From Sphingomonas faeni (GTDB lineage: Bacteria; Pseudomonadota; Alphaproteobacteria; Sphingomonadales; Sphingomonadaceae), in assembly GCF_024273235.1 (NCBI RefSeq), contig NZ_JANBVH010000036.1, forward strand, positions 1 to 46,553: a stretch of 46,553 nucleotides of DNA, given 5' to 3'. The notes under the pieces are model-generated. The model was given only the letters and a program-made list of their open reading frames with translations. It did no database searches and was not told where the DNA came from. The translations under genes and the position numbers were made by a program. Position 1 is the first letter of the stretch. Each line of letters starts with the position of its first letter. This document shows, in pieces, positions 15,090 through 24,537 of the stretch.

Positions 15090-16754
15090 ATGATGACGAC
15101 ACGTGAATCGATGCCCTATGACGTTGTGATCGTCGGCGCAGGTCCGGCGGGGCTCTCGGCAGCGATCCGTCTCAAACAACTGGCGGCCGAGAAGGACGCC
15201 GAGATCAGCGTCTGCGTGCTCGAAAAGGGCTCCGAAGTCGGCGCGCACATCCTCTCCGGCGCGGTCATCGACCCGAAGTCGCTCGACGAACTCCTGCCGA
15301 ACTGGCGCGAGGACGGCTGCCCGCTCGCCGAGGTTCCGGTCACCGAGAACCATCACTGGATCCTGAGCAAGACGAAGAAGAGCGAGATGCCGCACTTCGT
15401 CACACCCTCGTTCCTGCATAACAAGGGCACGTACACGGGCTCGCTCGGCAACCTCTGCCGCTGGCTGGCGGGCAAAGCGGAGGAACTCGGCGTCGAGATC
15501 TTCCCGGGGTTCGCCGCCGCCGAGATCCTGTTCAACGACGACGGATCGGTGATGGGCGTCGCGACCGGCGACATGGGCGTCGCGCGCGACGGCACGCACA
15601 AGGGCGACTATACGCCGGGGCTCGAACTCCACGCCAAGTACACCTTCTTCTCCGAGGGTTGCCGCGGGCACCTGACCAAGCAACTGATCGGCAAGTTCGC
15701 GCTCGACAAGGACAGCGATCCGCAGGTCTACGGCCTCGGCATCAAGGAACTCTGGGACATCGATCCCGAACTCCACGTCCCCGGTCGCGTGATCCATACG
15801 CAGGGCTGGCCGCTGTCCGAAACCGAAGGCTCGAACGGCGGCGGCTGGATCTACCACCAGGCGAGCGGCCAGGTCTCGATCGGCTTCGTCACGTGGCTGA
15901 ACTACACCAACCCGCATCTCTCGCCGTTCCACGAGATGCAGCGCTGGAAGACGCATCCCGAGATCGCCGCGCTGCTGAAGGGCGCCAAGCGCGTCAGCTA
16001 CGGCGCGCGCGCGATCAGCGACGGCGGTTTGCAGTCGATCCCCAAGCTGGTCATGCCCGGCGCAGCGCTGATCGGCGACAGCGCCGGTTTCCTCAACGTG
16101 CCGCGGATCAAGGGTACGCATACCGCGATGAAGTCCGGCATGATGGCCGCCGAGGCCGCGGTCGAGGCGATCGTCTCGCAGCGCGGCCATGACGAACTCG
16201 CCGCCTATCCCGAGGCGTTCGAGCGGTCGTGGGTGAAGAAGGAGCTGTCGGTCGTCCGCAACGTCGTGCCGCTGGTCAAGAAGTTCGGCGACCTGGTCGG
16301 CTCGGGGCTCGCCGGTATCACGATGTGGCTCGAGCATCTGGGGATCAAGGTCCCCTTCACGATGCACCACCATCCCGACCATGAGAGCCTGTGGCGCAAG
16401 GACCTCGTCAAGCCGATCGCCTATCCGAAGGCCGATGGCGTGCTGACGTTCGACCGCCTCTCGTCGGTGTTCATCTCGAACACCAACCACGAGGAGGACC
16501 AGCCGGTCCACCTGACGCTCAAGGACCCGGCGGTGCCGATTGCCTACAACCTGCCGATGTACGACGAGCCCGCGCAACGCTATTGCCCGGCCGGCGTTTA
16601 CGAGGTGGTCGGCGAGGAAACCGGCGACCCGAAGTTCGTCATCAACGCGCAGAACTGCGTCCACTGCAAGACCTGCGACATCAAGGACCCCACCCAGAAC
16701 ATCAACTGGGTCGTACCCGAGGGCGGCGGAGGCCCCAATTATCCCAACATGTAA
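15090..16754 (+). CDS. Electron-transferring-flavoprotein:ubiquinone oxidoreductase
   Basis: This inner-membrane-associated enzyme passes electrons from reduced ETF (fatty-acid and amino-acid oxidation) to ubiquinone. The 554-residue protein has the N-terminal FAD motif VVIVGAGPAGLSAAIRL, the GAHILSGAVIDP loop, KGTYTGSLGNLCRWLA, the GDSAGFLNVPRIKGTHTAMK segment and a C-terminal 4Fe-4S domain (YCPAGVYEV, then NCVHCKTCDIKDP, with four cysteines). Length is standard. ATG 15090 is preceded by GGGAGA. The stop follows an ATG (ATGTAA), and a TPR gene begins in the adjoining frame, so the two are probably one transcript. Confidence 0.96.
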   Translation: MMTTRESMPYDVVIVGAGPAGLSAAIRLKQLAAEKDAEISVCVLEKGSEVGAHILSGAVIDPKSLDELLPNWREDGCPLAEVPVTENHHWILSKTKKSEMPHFVTPSFLHNKGTYTGSLGNLCRWLAGKAEELGVEIFPGFAAAEILFNDDGSVMGVATGDMGVARDGTHKGDYTPGLELHAKYTFFSEGCRGHLTKQLIGKFALDKDSDPQVYGLGIKELWDIDPELHVPGRVIHTQGWPLSETEGSNGGGWIYHQASGQVSIGFVTWLNYTNPHLSPFHEMQRWKTHPEIAALLKGAKRVSYGARAISDGGLQSIPKLVMPGAALIGDSAGFLNVPRIKGTHTAMKSGMMAAEAAVEAIVSQRGHDELAAYPEAFERSWVKKELSVVRNVVPLVKKFGDLVGSGLAGITMWLEHLGIKVPFTMHHHPDHESLWRKDLVKPIAYPKADGVLTFDRLSSVFISNTNHEEDQPVHLTLKDPAVPIAYNLPMYDEPAQRYCPAGVYEVVGEETGDPKFVINAQNCVHCKTCDIKDPTQNINWVVPEGGGGPNYPNM

Positions 16755-18168
16755 GCGTCTGTTTCTCGTTCTAGGTCTCGCCGTGGCGGCTCCCGCCACG
16801 GCGGGGATGGGTGATCTCTCCGCCTATCTCAAGGCCCGCGCCGCCGACGCCGCGGGCAGGCCGGACCTCGCCGCCGCCAGCTACGCGCAGGTGCTGGCGG
16901 CATCGCCCGACGATCCCGTCGTCGCGATCCGCGCCTACCGCGAGGCGCTGGAGGCCGGCGACATGCCGCTCGCCACCCGCGCCGTCGCCGTGCTGAACAA
17001 AGCCGGCGTGGCGCCCGCCGACGCCGCGCTTCTGCCACTCGCCGATGCCGCCCACGCGAACGATACCAGGGCTGCCGACGCCGCGATCGGCACGCTTGCC
17101 ACCGGGCCGCTGGTGGTGCTCGCGCCCTCGCTCTACGCCTGGGTCGCGCACGCCGAAGGCCGCGATCCCGGCCCCGCGCTCGCCACCGCCGCGAAGGACC
17201 CGGTCGCCAACCGCTTCGCCACCGAAACCCGCGACCTGATCGCCAAGGCGCCCGCTCGGCAGCCGCTCGCGATCGGCGTCTCGCGCCTGCTCGCGCACCT
17301 CGCCAGCGACCTCGCGCTCGGCGAACCCTCGCCGCTGTCGATCGCGCTGGCTCAGGCATCGCTGCGCGCCGATCCCGGTTATGATCGCGCCCGCATCCTC
17401 CTTGCCCATGCGCTGGCCCGCAACGCACTGGTCGATCGCGCGCTCGTCGTTCTCGATCAGGTGGGGCCGAAGAGCCCGTTCGCGGTGGCCGCGGCCGCCG
17501 AACGGATCGACATCCTCGCCAATGCCGACCGCGACGGCGAAGCGCTCGCCGCCGCCAAGAACCGCGTCGACCAGTCGGGCGCGGACGCTGCCGACTGGCA
17601 ACGCTATGCCGACCTGCTCCTGACCACCGGCAACGCCGCCGAAGCCGCGACCTGGTACCGTCGCATCCTCGACGCCGATGCCAAGACCGGCGGAAGCTGG
17701 GGCGCGTGGCTGCAATATGGCGGCGCGCTCGACCAGGCCGGCCGCTGGCCCGAAGCGCGCGATGCGCTCGAAAAAGCCGTCGCCCGCGGCCCCGCGCAAC
17801 CGTTGGCGCTCAACTATCTCGGCTTCGCGCAGGTCGAGCACGGCGACGACATCCCCGCCTCGATAAAGCTTTTGGAACGCGCCAGCCGCCTCGACCCGAC
17901 CAACGCCTCGATCACCGACTCGCTGGGCTGGGCGTATCATCTGTCGGGCGACACGGCGCGCGCGCTCCCATTGCTCGAACGCGCCGCACAGGGCGAACCC
18001 GCCAACACCGAGATCGGCGATCATCTCGGCGACGCCTATTGGACGGTCGGCCGCCAATACGAAGCGCGCTACGCCTGGCGCGCCGCGCTCCTGACCGCCG
18101 AACCCAGCGAAACCGCACGCCTGACCGCCAAGATCGCCAACGGCCTCCCCATTAACGCCCGCCGCTGA
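16741..18168 (+). CDS. Exported tetratricopeptide-repeat protein, start codon uncertain
   Basis: The frame encodes a signal-peptide-like start CKRLFLVLGLAVAAPATAG and then about 450 residues of Ala-rich helical repeats. TPR-like pairs are clear at the end: LNYLGFAQVEHGDDIPASIK, LERASRLDPTNASITDSLGW, LLERAAQGEPANTEIGDHLG. Such proteins scaffold periplasmic or envelope complexes; no specific partner is evident. No ATG, GTG or TTG lies upstream of the signal peptide in this frame: GTG 16783 and ATG 16807 would both cut it away. A GGAGG at 16728-16732 is correctly spaced for an ATT (16738) or ATC (16741) start, so I place the start at 16741 provisionally. CTG 16759 is another option. The gene overlaps the end of the ETF-QO gene. 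Confidence 0.8.
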   Translation: MPTCKRLFLVLGLAVAAPATAGMGDLSAYLKARAADAAGRPDLAAASYAQVLAASPDDPVVAIRAYREALEAGDMPLATRAVAVLNKAGVAPADAALLPLADAAHANDTRAADAAIGTLATGPLVVLAPSLYAWVAHAEGRDPGPALATAAKDPVANRFATETRDLIAKAPARQPLAIGVSRLLAHLASDLALGEPSPLSIALAQASLRADPGYDRARILLAHALARNALVDRALVVLDQVGPKSPFAVAAAAERIDILANADRDGEALAAAKNRVDQSGADAADWQRYADLLLTTGNAAEAATWYRRILDADAKTGGSWGAWLQYGGALDQAGRWPEARDALEKAVARGPAQPLALNYLGFAQVEHGDDIPASIKLLERASRLDPTNASITDSLGWAYHLSGDTARALPLLERAAQGEPANTEIGDHLGDAYWTVGRQYEARYAWRAALLTAEPSETARLTAKIANGLPINARR

Positions 18169-18171
18169 TCG

Positions 18172-18200
18172 CTCTTTCCCACCGGAAGAGGGAAGGGGCC
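18172..18200. repeat. Partial family F repeat
   Basis: TCTTTCCCACCGGAAGAGGG then AAGGGGCCCG matches the first half of the family F elements at 11656 and 20859. The second hairpin is missing. It sits directly after the TPR gene. Confidence 0.55.
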
Positions 18201-18218
18201 CGTACGACCCAAAAAACC

Positions 18219-18300
18219 GTCACCCCAGCGAAAGCTGGGGTATCCCACGAGGCACGCAACGCTCGCCTCACGATGAGATCCCAGCGTGCGCTGGGATGAC
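18219..18300. repeat. Dispersed palindromic repeat, family C copy 2
   Basis: Left end GTCACCCCAGCGAAAGCTGG; right end TCCCAGCGTGCGCTGGGATG then AC. The arms have diverged slightly (AAAG against GTGC). It lies between the TPR gene and ispE. Confidence 0.85.
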
Positions 18301-18361
18301 GGGCACATGTTGGCTAAGCCCCGGAAAACGACCGACCCGAAACCAAACCCCGAGACCACCA

Positions 18362-19324
18362 ATGCCCGCCATCACCGAACCCGCCCCCGCCAAGATCAAT
18401 CTCGCGCTCCACGTCCGCCGTCGCCGCCCCGACGGCTATCACGACCTCGAAACCCTCTTCGCCTTCGCCACCGACGGCGACATGATCACGGTAGAAGCCG
18501 CCGAGGCTAATACTTTCACCATAACCGGCCCCTTCGCAGCAGCACTCCTGCCGCCCCCCGACACGGCCCCATCCCCCGACACCACCTCGGCCCCCGACAC
18601 CCCCCCGGCGAAGGCCGGGGCCCAATTGGGAACGGCCAATGACGAAGCACCCCGCTCGGCCAACGCCACCCGAGGCACCGCCCCCTGGACCGGCAACCTG
18701 GTAACCGCCGCAGCCGACGCCTTCACGGCCGCCTTCACCCCCAACGCCCACCACGCGATAACCCTCGAAAAGCACCTGCCGATCGCCTCAGGCATAGGCG
18801 GAGGCTCCGCCGACGCCGCCGCCACCCTCCGCGCGCTGGCCCGCCTCCACCAGGTCCCAAAAACCGACCCCCGCCTCCACGAAATCGCCGCGAAGCTGGG
18901 CGCAGACGTCCCCGCCTGCCTCGCCAACCGCACCACGCTCGGCACCGGCAAAGGCGACACGCTTACCGACCTCGAAGGCCTGTCCGGCACGCCACTGCTC
19001 CTCGTAAACCCGGGCGTCGCCGTCTCCACTGCCGCCGTGTTCAAGACCTGGGACGGCCAGGACCGGGGCCCGATCCCCGAAGGCACTCTCCTCGACCGCG
19101 CCATAGCCGGCCGCAACGACCTCGAACCCCCCGCGCTGGCGCTGGCCCCCGAGATCGCGCAGGTTCGCGCGCTCCTCGACGCTGCGCGCGGCGTCCTCCT
19201 GTCCAGAATGTCCGGCTCCGGCGCCACCTGCTTCGCCCTGTTCGAAACCCCCCAGGCCCGAGACGCCGCCGCCACCGCCGCGCGAGCCCGCCGCTGGTGG
19301 ACCCTCGCAACGACCATGGCCTAA
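18362..19324 (+). CDS. ispE: 4-diphosphocytidyl-2-C-methyl-D-erythritol kinase, with a repeat-derived insert
   Basis: IspE phosphorylates CDP-methylerythritol in the MEP pathway to isoprenoid precursors (cytoplasmic GHMP kinase). Motifs: N-terminal EPAPAKINLALHVRRRRPDGYH, the ATP loop LPIASGIGGGSADAAATLRA, GADVPACL and MSGSGATCFALF. ATG 18362 is fixed by the conserved start. At 320 residues it is longer than usual. The excess is residues ~74-105 (Pro/Asp/Thr/Ala-rich), between the ITGPFA strand and NLVTAAADAF. Codons 79-96 are encoded by one arm of a family A repeat (18598-18648), reading PPAKAGAQLGTANDEA. Frame and kinase motifs are intact. There are also many rare-looking CCC-rich codons in this segment. 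Confidence 0.94.
   Translation: MPAITEPAPAKINLALHVRRRRPDGYHDLETLFAFATDGDMITVEAAEANTFTITGPFAAALLPPPDTAPSPDTTSAPDTPPAKAGAQLGTANDEAPRSANATRGTAPWTGNLVTAAADAFTAAFTPNAHHAITLEKHLPIASGIGGGSADAAATLRALARLHQVPKTDPRLHEIAAKLGADVPACLANRTTLGTGKGDTLTDLEGLSGTPLLLVNPGVAVSTAAVFKTWDGQDRGPIPEGTLLDRAIAGRNDLEPPALALAPEIAQVRALLDAARGVLLSRMSGSGATCFALFETPQARDAAATAARARRWWTLATTMA
18598..18648 (+). repeat. Family A repeat arm inside ispE
   Basis: CCCCGGCGAAGGCCGGGGCC followed by CAATTGGGAACGGCCAATGACGAAGCA matches the left half of the family A elements (CACCCCGGCGAAGGCCGGGG, CCCAATTGGAAAGGTGGCAATAACGAAGC at 21074). Only this half is present; the mirror arm is absent. Confidence 0.85.
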
Positions 19325-19381
19325 CGAAAAGTGCCACCAGCGATGACGCGATTGCGCGGTCACGCGATCACACCACCTCCG

Positions 19382-19416
19382 TCATCCTGACGAAAGTCAG
19401 GACGCAGAGCCATGAA
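19382..19416. repeat. Short repeat-like hairpin (family I)
   Basis: GTCATCCTGACGAAAGTCAG then GACGCAGAGCCATG has the same architecture as the left arm of family C (GTCATCC, GAAAG core, inverted CTGAC/GTCAG). Only one arm is present and there is no other copy in the window, so this is tentative. Confidence 0.4.
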
Positions 19417-19525
19417 TGAAACCGCCCGCAATTCGCCATCTCAAGGCCGCTGATGGGCCGACCACCGCCAAGCCCAAGCGCGAGTAACCCGATCCGTTCT
19501 CGACCAAACTCTGCCCAGCCAACTC

Positions 19526-19620
19526 GTCATCCCGGGCCTGTTCCGGGATCCACCGTGCCGCAAATCCGCGGTCTCTGAGCATGCGGGCCGGTAGAAGCCG
19601 GAACGAGCCCGGCATGACGG
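19526..19620. repeat. Dispersed palindromic repeat, family G copy 1
   Basis: Left end GTCATCCCGGGCCTGTTCCG then GGATCCACCGTG; right end GGAACGAGCCCGGCATGACG. A related copy is at 32734-32827 with the same outer ends and the CCGCAAATC inner block. It lies upstream of recA. Confidence 0.8.
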
Positions 19621-19688
19621 CAGAAGGGGGCAGGGGCACTCGACCGCGGCTGGCACCAGACAAACCAATCTTTCCACGCAAACCCACC

Positions 19689-19703
19689 GTTCTCCACTTG
19701 TTC
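19689..19703 (+). promoter_or_regulatory. LexA (SOS) box of recA
   Basis: GTTCTCCACTTGTTC is a perfect GTTC-N7-GTTC direct repeat, the LexA operator of alphaproteobacteria. It lies 77 bp before the recA ATG. A TAGAAT at 19716-19721 is a good -10 candidate, and the box would then cover its -35 region. A second imperfect site, GAACAAATAGAATAC, follows at 19709-19723. Confidence 0.8.
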
Positions 19704-19779
19704 CACCAGAACAAATAGAATACATCGGTTTGACGCGTTGAATGGCATGCGCGCTTGCTTTAGCGATGGGAGCTTATCA

Positions 19780-20853
<1,074 letters not shown>

Positions 20854-20858
20854 GGCTC

Positions 20859-20927
20859 CTCTTCCCTCTCCCTAAGGGGAGAGGGAGGGGCCCATTGCCC
20901 TCGCAATGGGAGGGTGAGGGCACGCGG
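20859..20927. repeat. Dispersed palindromic repeat, family F copy 2
   Basis: CTCTTCCCTCTCCCTAAGGG then GAGAGGGAGGGGCCCATTGC, a second hairpin CCATTGCCCTCGCAATGG, and the ending GGGTGAGGGCACGCG, the same block order as 11656-11726. It follows the recA stop directly and may double as its terminator. Confidence 0.8.
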
Positions 20928-20973
20928 CTGATGGTGCGGGGTGGCGTGGCGGCAACGGGATTGGCTTTGCACC

Positions 20974-21000
20974 ATCGTCGGCATCGGCATCGGCATCGGC
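20974..21000. repeat. Short GGCATC hexamer tract
   Basis: ATCGTCGGCATCGGCATCGG then CATCGGC is a run of four to five six-base units. Degenerate ATCGGCATTGG and CACCGCACCGCACC tracts follow to about 21060. No gene is seen in 20928-21412; the rest is repeat families A and B. Confidence 0.7.
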
Positions 21001-21073
21001 TTTGTACCGACACCAGCATTGGGTAGCACCTACATCGGCATTGGATCGCACCGCACCGCACCACCCCAACACT

Positions 21074-21177
21074 CCACCCCGGCGAAGGCCGGGGCCCAAT
21101 TGGAAAGGTGGCAATAACGAAGCGCGATCTTTCGTTACGATCATACCCCAACTGAACCCCGGCCTCCGCCGGGGTGA
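21074..21177. repeat. Dispersed palindromic repeat, family A copy 2
   Basis: Left arm CCACCCCGGCGAAGGCCGGG then GCCCAATTGGAAAGGTGGCAATAACGAAGC; right arm ACCCCGGCCTCCGCCGGGGT. A complete element, and the closest in its left half to the fragment inside ispE. Confidence 0.88.
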
Positions 21178-21208
21178 TTGCTCCTAACGATCAACACCCC
21201 CCGCCCCC

Positions 21209-21267
21209 TTGTTCTCCCGCGAAGGCGGGAGCCCAGTCTGGATCCCCGCCTTCGCGGGGAAACAAGG
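21209..21267. repeat. Dispersed palindromic repeat, family B copy 1
   Basis: TTGTTCTCCCGCGAAGGCGG then GAGCCCAGTCTGGATC, then CCCGCCTTCGCGGGGAAACA. Two GC-rich hairpins around an ATCC centre. Other copies: 25991-26046, 28823-28904, 35806-35862, and 32859-32934 inside a coding sequence. Confidence 0.88.
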
Positions 21268-21412
21268 AGACGCAGACGTCCGCGAAAATCAGCGCAACGG
21301 CCTCGGCGAAATCCTCCAAATACCTAAGCGCCAAACCCACGCGAGCGTCTATACTTCCTATACTTCACTCGAAACCGCGGCCCCCTGATCCGACCATGAG
21401 GCACCCCAACCC

Positions 21413-22249
21413 ATGACCACCGCCTACGACTGGACCGGCAGAATAGGCGACGTCTGGGCCGAAGAATGGCGCCGAACCGACCGCAGCTTCACCAACCTGA
21501 CCCCGCACCTGAACGCAGCGATCCTGGCCGCCACCTCGCCCGAAACTAGCATGATCATCGACATAGGCTGCGGCGCCGGCGCAACCTCGCTCGCCACCGC
21601 CCAAGCCCTCCCCGGCGCGACCGTAACCGGCATAGATCTCTCCCCGACCCTGATCGAGATCGCCAGACACCGCGCCGAAACCCAGTCCAACGCCCGCTTC
21701 GAATGCGCCGACATCGCCGTCGCCGCCCCGAACCACGCCCCGACACACCTCTACGTCTCGCGCCACGGCGTCATGTTCTTCGCCGATCCCACCGCCGCCT
21801 TCGCCATACTCGCCGAAGCGGCCGCCCCCGACGCGTCGCTCGTCTTCTCGTGCTTCGCCGAACGCGCCGCCAATGTCTGGGCCACCGAAACCGTCGCCGC
21901 GACCGGCGGCGATCCCGACGCCCCTGCCAGCACCGCACCCGGCCCCTTCGCGTTCGCCGATCCGACCTATGTCGCCGAAATCCTCGCAACCGCAGGCTGG
22001 AATGCCGCCCCGCCCCAGCGCCTGAATTTCGCCTACCGAGCAGGCGAGGGCGCCGATCCAGTAGCCGATGCCGTCGACTATTTCCGCCGCATAGGTCCCG
22101 CCGCCTCCGCCATCCGCGACGCCGCCCCCGAGGAACGCGAGCGCCACATCGCGCGTCTCACAGACATCTGCGCACGTCACAGCGACGGCGATACGGTGGA
22201 ATTTCCCGCGGTCGCCTGGATCTGGACCGCGCGCAAATCAGCCAACTAA
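21413..22249 (+). CDS. Class I SAM-dependent methyltransferase
   Basis: A 278-residue Rossmann-fold methyltransferase. The SAM loop is IIDIGCGAGATSLATAQALP (about residues 45-64), followed by the acidic end of beta-2 (VTGIDLSPTLIEIA) and FECADIAV. The N-terminus YDWTGRIGDVWAEEWRRTDR resembles small-molecule or cyclopropane-synthase-like methyltransferases of the UbiE type. The substrate is unknown. ATG 21413 starts at the conserved TTAYDWTG block. It is followed 16 bp later by the GST gene on the same strand, so the two may be one unit. Confidence 0.88.
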   Translation: MTTAYDWTGRIGDVWAEEWRRTDRSFTNLTPHLNAAILAATSPETSMIIDIGCGAGATSLATAQALPGATVTGIDLSPTLIEIARHRAETQSNARFECADIAVAAPNHAPTHLYVSRHGVMFFADPTAAFAILAEAAAPDASLVFSCFAERAANVWATETVAATGGDPDAPASTAPGPFAFADPTYVAEILATAGWNAAPPQRLNFAYRAGEGADPVADAVDYFRRIGPAASAIRDAAPEERERHIARLTDICARHSDGDTVEFPAVAWIWTARKSAN

Positions 22250-22265
22250 AACCAGGGGGTTCAGC

Positions 22266-22901
22266 ATGATCATCGTCCACCACCTCGAAAACTCGCGATC
22301 GCAGCGTATCCTGTGGATGCTCGAGGAACTCGGCCTCCCCTACCAGATCAAGCGCTACGAGCGGAACAAGCAGACCATGCTCGCCCCGCCCGAACTCAAG
22401 CGGGTCCACCCGCTCGGCAAGTCGCCCGTGATCGAGGATGCCGATGTTCAGGGTGGCCAGGTCGTCGCCGAAACCGGCGCAATCGTCGAGTATCTGGTCG
22501 ACAAGGCCGACGGCAAGCTCGGTGCTCCCGCCAACCGCGCCGACGCACTCCGCTACCGCTTCTGGCTCCATTATGCGGAGGGCTCGATGATGCCGCCGCT
22601 GCTACTGAAGCTCGTCCTCGCGCGCATCCCGATCATGGGCAAGGTCGCGGTCAAGAAGATCCAGCCGATGATCGACGTCCATCTCGACTATGTCGAATCC
22701 GAACTGTCGCAGCGCCCCTGGTTCGCCGGCGACCAGATGACCGCCGCCGACATCATGATGAGCTTCCCGCTCGAAGCCGCGCGCAGCCGCGGCGGTCTCG
22801 ACGAGTCCCGCCCCGCGACGATCGCGTGGCTAGCCAAGGTCCACGCGCGGCCAGCGTATCAGGCGGGCCTCAAGAAAGGCGGGCCCTACGCCTACGCCTG
22901 A
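22266..22901 (+). CDS. Glutathione S-transferase
   Basis: A 211-residue cytosolic GST. The N-terminal thioredoxin-like domain begins MIIVHHLENSRSQRILWMLE with the catalytic-region Ser in ENSRSQ, then the cis-Pro block LGKSPVIEDAD and the glutathione-binding ETGAIVEYLVD. The C-terminal helical domain includes WLHYAEGSMMPPLL and FAGDQMTAADIMMSFPLE. A GGGGG stretch precedes the ATG. The class is close to the bacterial beta-like/theta-like enzymes often annotated generally as GST. The substrate is unknown. Confidence 0.92.
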   Translation: MIIVHHLENSRSQRILWMLEELGLPYQIKRYERNKQTMLAPPELKRVHPLGKSPVIEDADVQGGQVVAETGAIVEYLVDKADGKLGAPANRADALRYRFWLHYAEGSMMPPLLLKLVLARIPIMGKVAVKKIQPMIDVHLDYVESELSQRPWFAGDQMTAADIMMSFPLEAARSRGGLDESRPATIAWLAKVHARPAYQAGLKKGGPYAYA

Positions 22902-22952
22902 GGCTGCAGATCAGGGACCGCGTCGAGGCTGATAGCGCGACCCTCCCTAAAC

Positions 22953-23058
22953 GCCACCCCGGCGAAGGCCGGGGCCCAGTTGGAAAGGTTGGAGTAACGA
23001 GGCGCGGCGGTCACCATCAGCGTCGCCCAACTGGACCCCGGCCTTCGCCGGGGTGGTA
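22953..23058. repeat. Dispersed palindromic repeat, family A copy 3
   Basis: GCCACCCCGGCGAAGGCCGG then GGCCCAGTTGGAAAGGTTGG on the left; CCAACTGGACCCCGGCCTTC then GCCGGGGTGG on the right. It lies tail-to-tail between the GST gene and the minus-strand symporter. Confidence 0.88.
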
Positions 23059-23128
23059 TTTGTTCAGTGGTCCGCCAGCGTGGAAGGGCATCCTTGAGAC
23101 GTCATCGGTTCAACTTCGCCGTCCAAAC

Positions 23129-24466
23129 TCAAACCTGCCCCGGTCCGATCTTCTCATAGCTGTCCACATTCACCTTCGGCCCATGCCCCGTCGGTGCATG
23201 TGGGAAATCACGATCCGCCGGCTCGCGCTCGTCGAGCCCGCCCTCCCATTTCGCCACCACGGTCGCCGCCACCGCATTGCCGATCACGTTCGTGGCCGAC
23301 CGCCCCATGTCGAGGAAATGATCCACCGCCAGGATCAACAAGATCCCCGCCTCCGGGATCTTGAACATCGACAGCGTCCCCGCGATCACCACCAGCGACG
23401 CGCGCGGCACGCCGGCAATTCCCTTCGACGTGACCATCAGCACCAGCAGCATCGCGATCTGCTGTCCGATCGGCATGTGGATGCCATACGCCTGCGCGAT
23501 GAACAGCGACGCGAACGTCATGTACATCATCGATCCGTCGAGATTGAACGAATAGCCCAGCGGCAGCACGAAGCTCGCGATCCGCGGCGGCACGCCGAAC
23601 CGATCGAGCGCCTCCAGCGTCCGCGGGTACGCCGCCTCCGACGAAGCCGCCGAGAACGCGAGGATCAACGGATCGCGGATATACCGCACCAGCAACCGCG
23701 TCCGCGGCCCGATCAGCACGAACGCGATCCCGATCAGCATCAGCCACAGCAACGCGAGCCCGATATAGAAGCTCAGCATGAAATAGCCGAGCTGGCCGAG
23801 GATGGTCGGCCCCCGCTCGGCAAGCGTTGCCGTCACCGCTGCGAACACCGCGAACGGCGCGAACCGCATCACGTAATTGGTGATCTGGAGCATGACCGCG
23901 ACGAGCGCCTCGATCGCCTTGACCAGCGGCGCGGCCTTCTCGCCGACCGCAGTGATCGCGACGCCGACGAACACCGAGAACACGACGATCTGCAGGATTT
24001 CGTTGCTCGCCATCGCCGCGATCATCGAATCGGGCACGATATGCGAGATGAACTTGGCGAGGTCGAACGCCGCGGCATCGACCCCGCTCGACGCGGTCGC
24101 GGGCGGGATCGCGAGTTCGAGGCCGACGCCCGGCTGCAACACGTTGACCAGGATCATGCCCAGCGTCAGCGACAACAGGCTCGCGCAGATGAACCAGCCG
24201 AGGCTGCGCAATCCGACCCGTCCGAGCGCGCCGGTGTCGCCCATATGCGCGATGCCCACGACCAGCGTCGAGAAGACCAGCGGCGCGATGATCATCTTGA
24301 TCAGCCGCAGGAACAGCGACGTCACGATCGAGAAATAGCCGGCGATGTCCTTCAACTGCGCGGCGGACTCGGGCGTGCCGTTGTCGATCGACGCGTTCAG
24401 GATCCAGCCGACGACCATCCCCGCGACGAGGCCGAACAAGATGTAATAGGTTAGCCGCTTGGCCAT
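23129..24466 (-). CDS. Dicarboxylate/amino acid:cation symporter (DAACS family)
   Basis: A 445-residue inner-membrane carrier that imports C4-dicarboxylates or acidic amino acids with Na+ or H+. Signature segments are YSFNLDGSMMYMTFASLFIAQA (serine/NLDG re-entrant region), LLVLMVTSKGIAGVPRASLVV and the VDHFLDMGRSATNVIGNAVA substrate-binding helix. The start MAKRLTYYILFGLVAGMVVG (CAT 24464-24466) has GGGAGCG upstream. The C-terminal tail is Asp/Glu-rich. Whether it favours succinate, aspartate or glutamate cannot be told. It is divergent from the M24 peptidase with a 71-bp promoter region. Confidence 0.92.
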   Translation of the reverse strand: MAKRLTYYILFGLVAGMVVGWILNASIDNGTPESAAQLKDIAGYFSIVTSLFLRLIKMIIAPLVFSTLVVGIAHMGDTGALGRVGLRSLGWFICASLLSLTLGMILVNVLQPGVGLELAIPPATASSGVDAAAFDLAKFISHIVPDSMIAAMASNEILQIVVFSVFVGVAITAVGEKAAPLVKAIEALVAVMLQITNYVMRFAPFAVFAAVTATLAERGPTILGQLGYFMLSFYIGLALLWLMLIGIAFVLIGPRTRLLVRYIRDPLILAFSAASSEAAYPRTLEALDRFGVPPRIASFVLPLGYSFNLDGSMMYMTFASLFIAQAYGIHMPIGQQIAMLLVLMVTSKGIAGVPRASLVVIAGTLSMFKIPEAGILLILAVDHFLDMGRSATNVIGNAVAATVVAKWEGGLDEREPADRDFPHAPTGHGPKVNVDSYEKIGPGQV

Positions 24467-24537
24467 TAATCGCTCCCGAGAAGTGCGGACAGGGAAGGGG
24501 ATTGCGGCGCCCGGGTCAAGGACCCTATCGTTCGGCG

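Noticed and set aside
14817..16799. A 660-codon minus-strand frame opposite the ETF-QO gene
   Set aside because: It is a shadow of the strongly supported ETF-QO gene and has no recognisable domain.
19738..19779. An upstream ATG for recA (MNGMRACFSDGS)
   Set aside because: The added leader is not like known RecA starts, and the better-spaced GGGAG precedes ATG 19780.
21074..21267. Adjacent repeats A and B as a possible CRISPR array
   Set aside because: The repeats are palindromes of different families, without equal spacing or spacers, and no cas gene is present.
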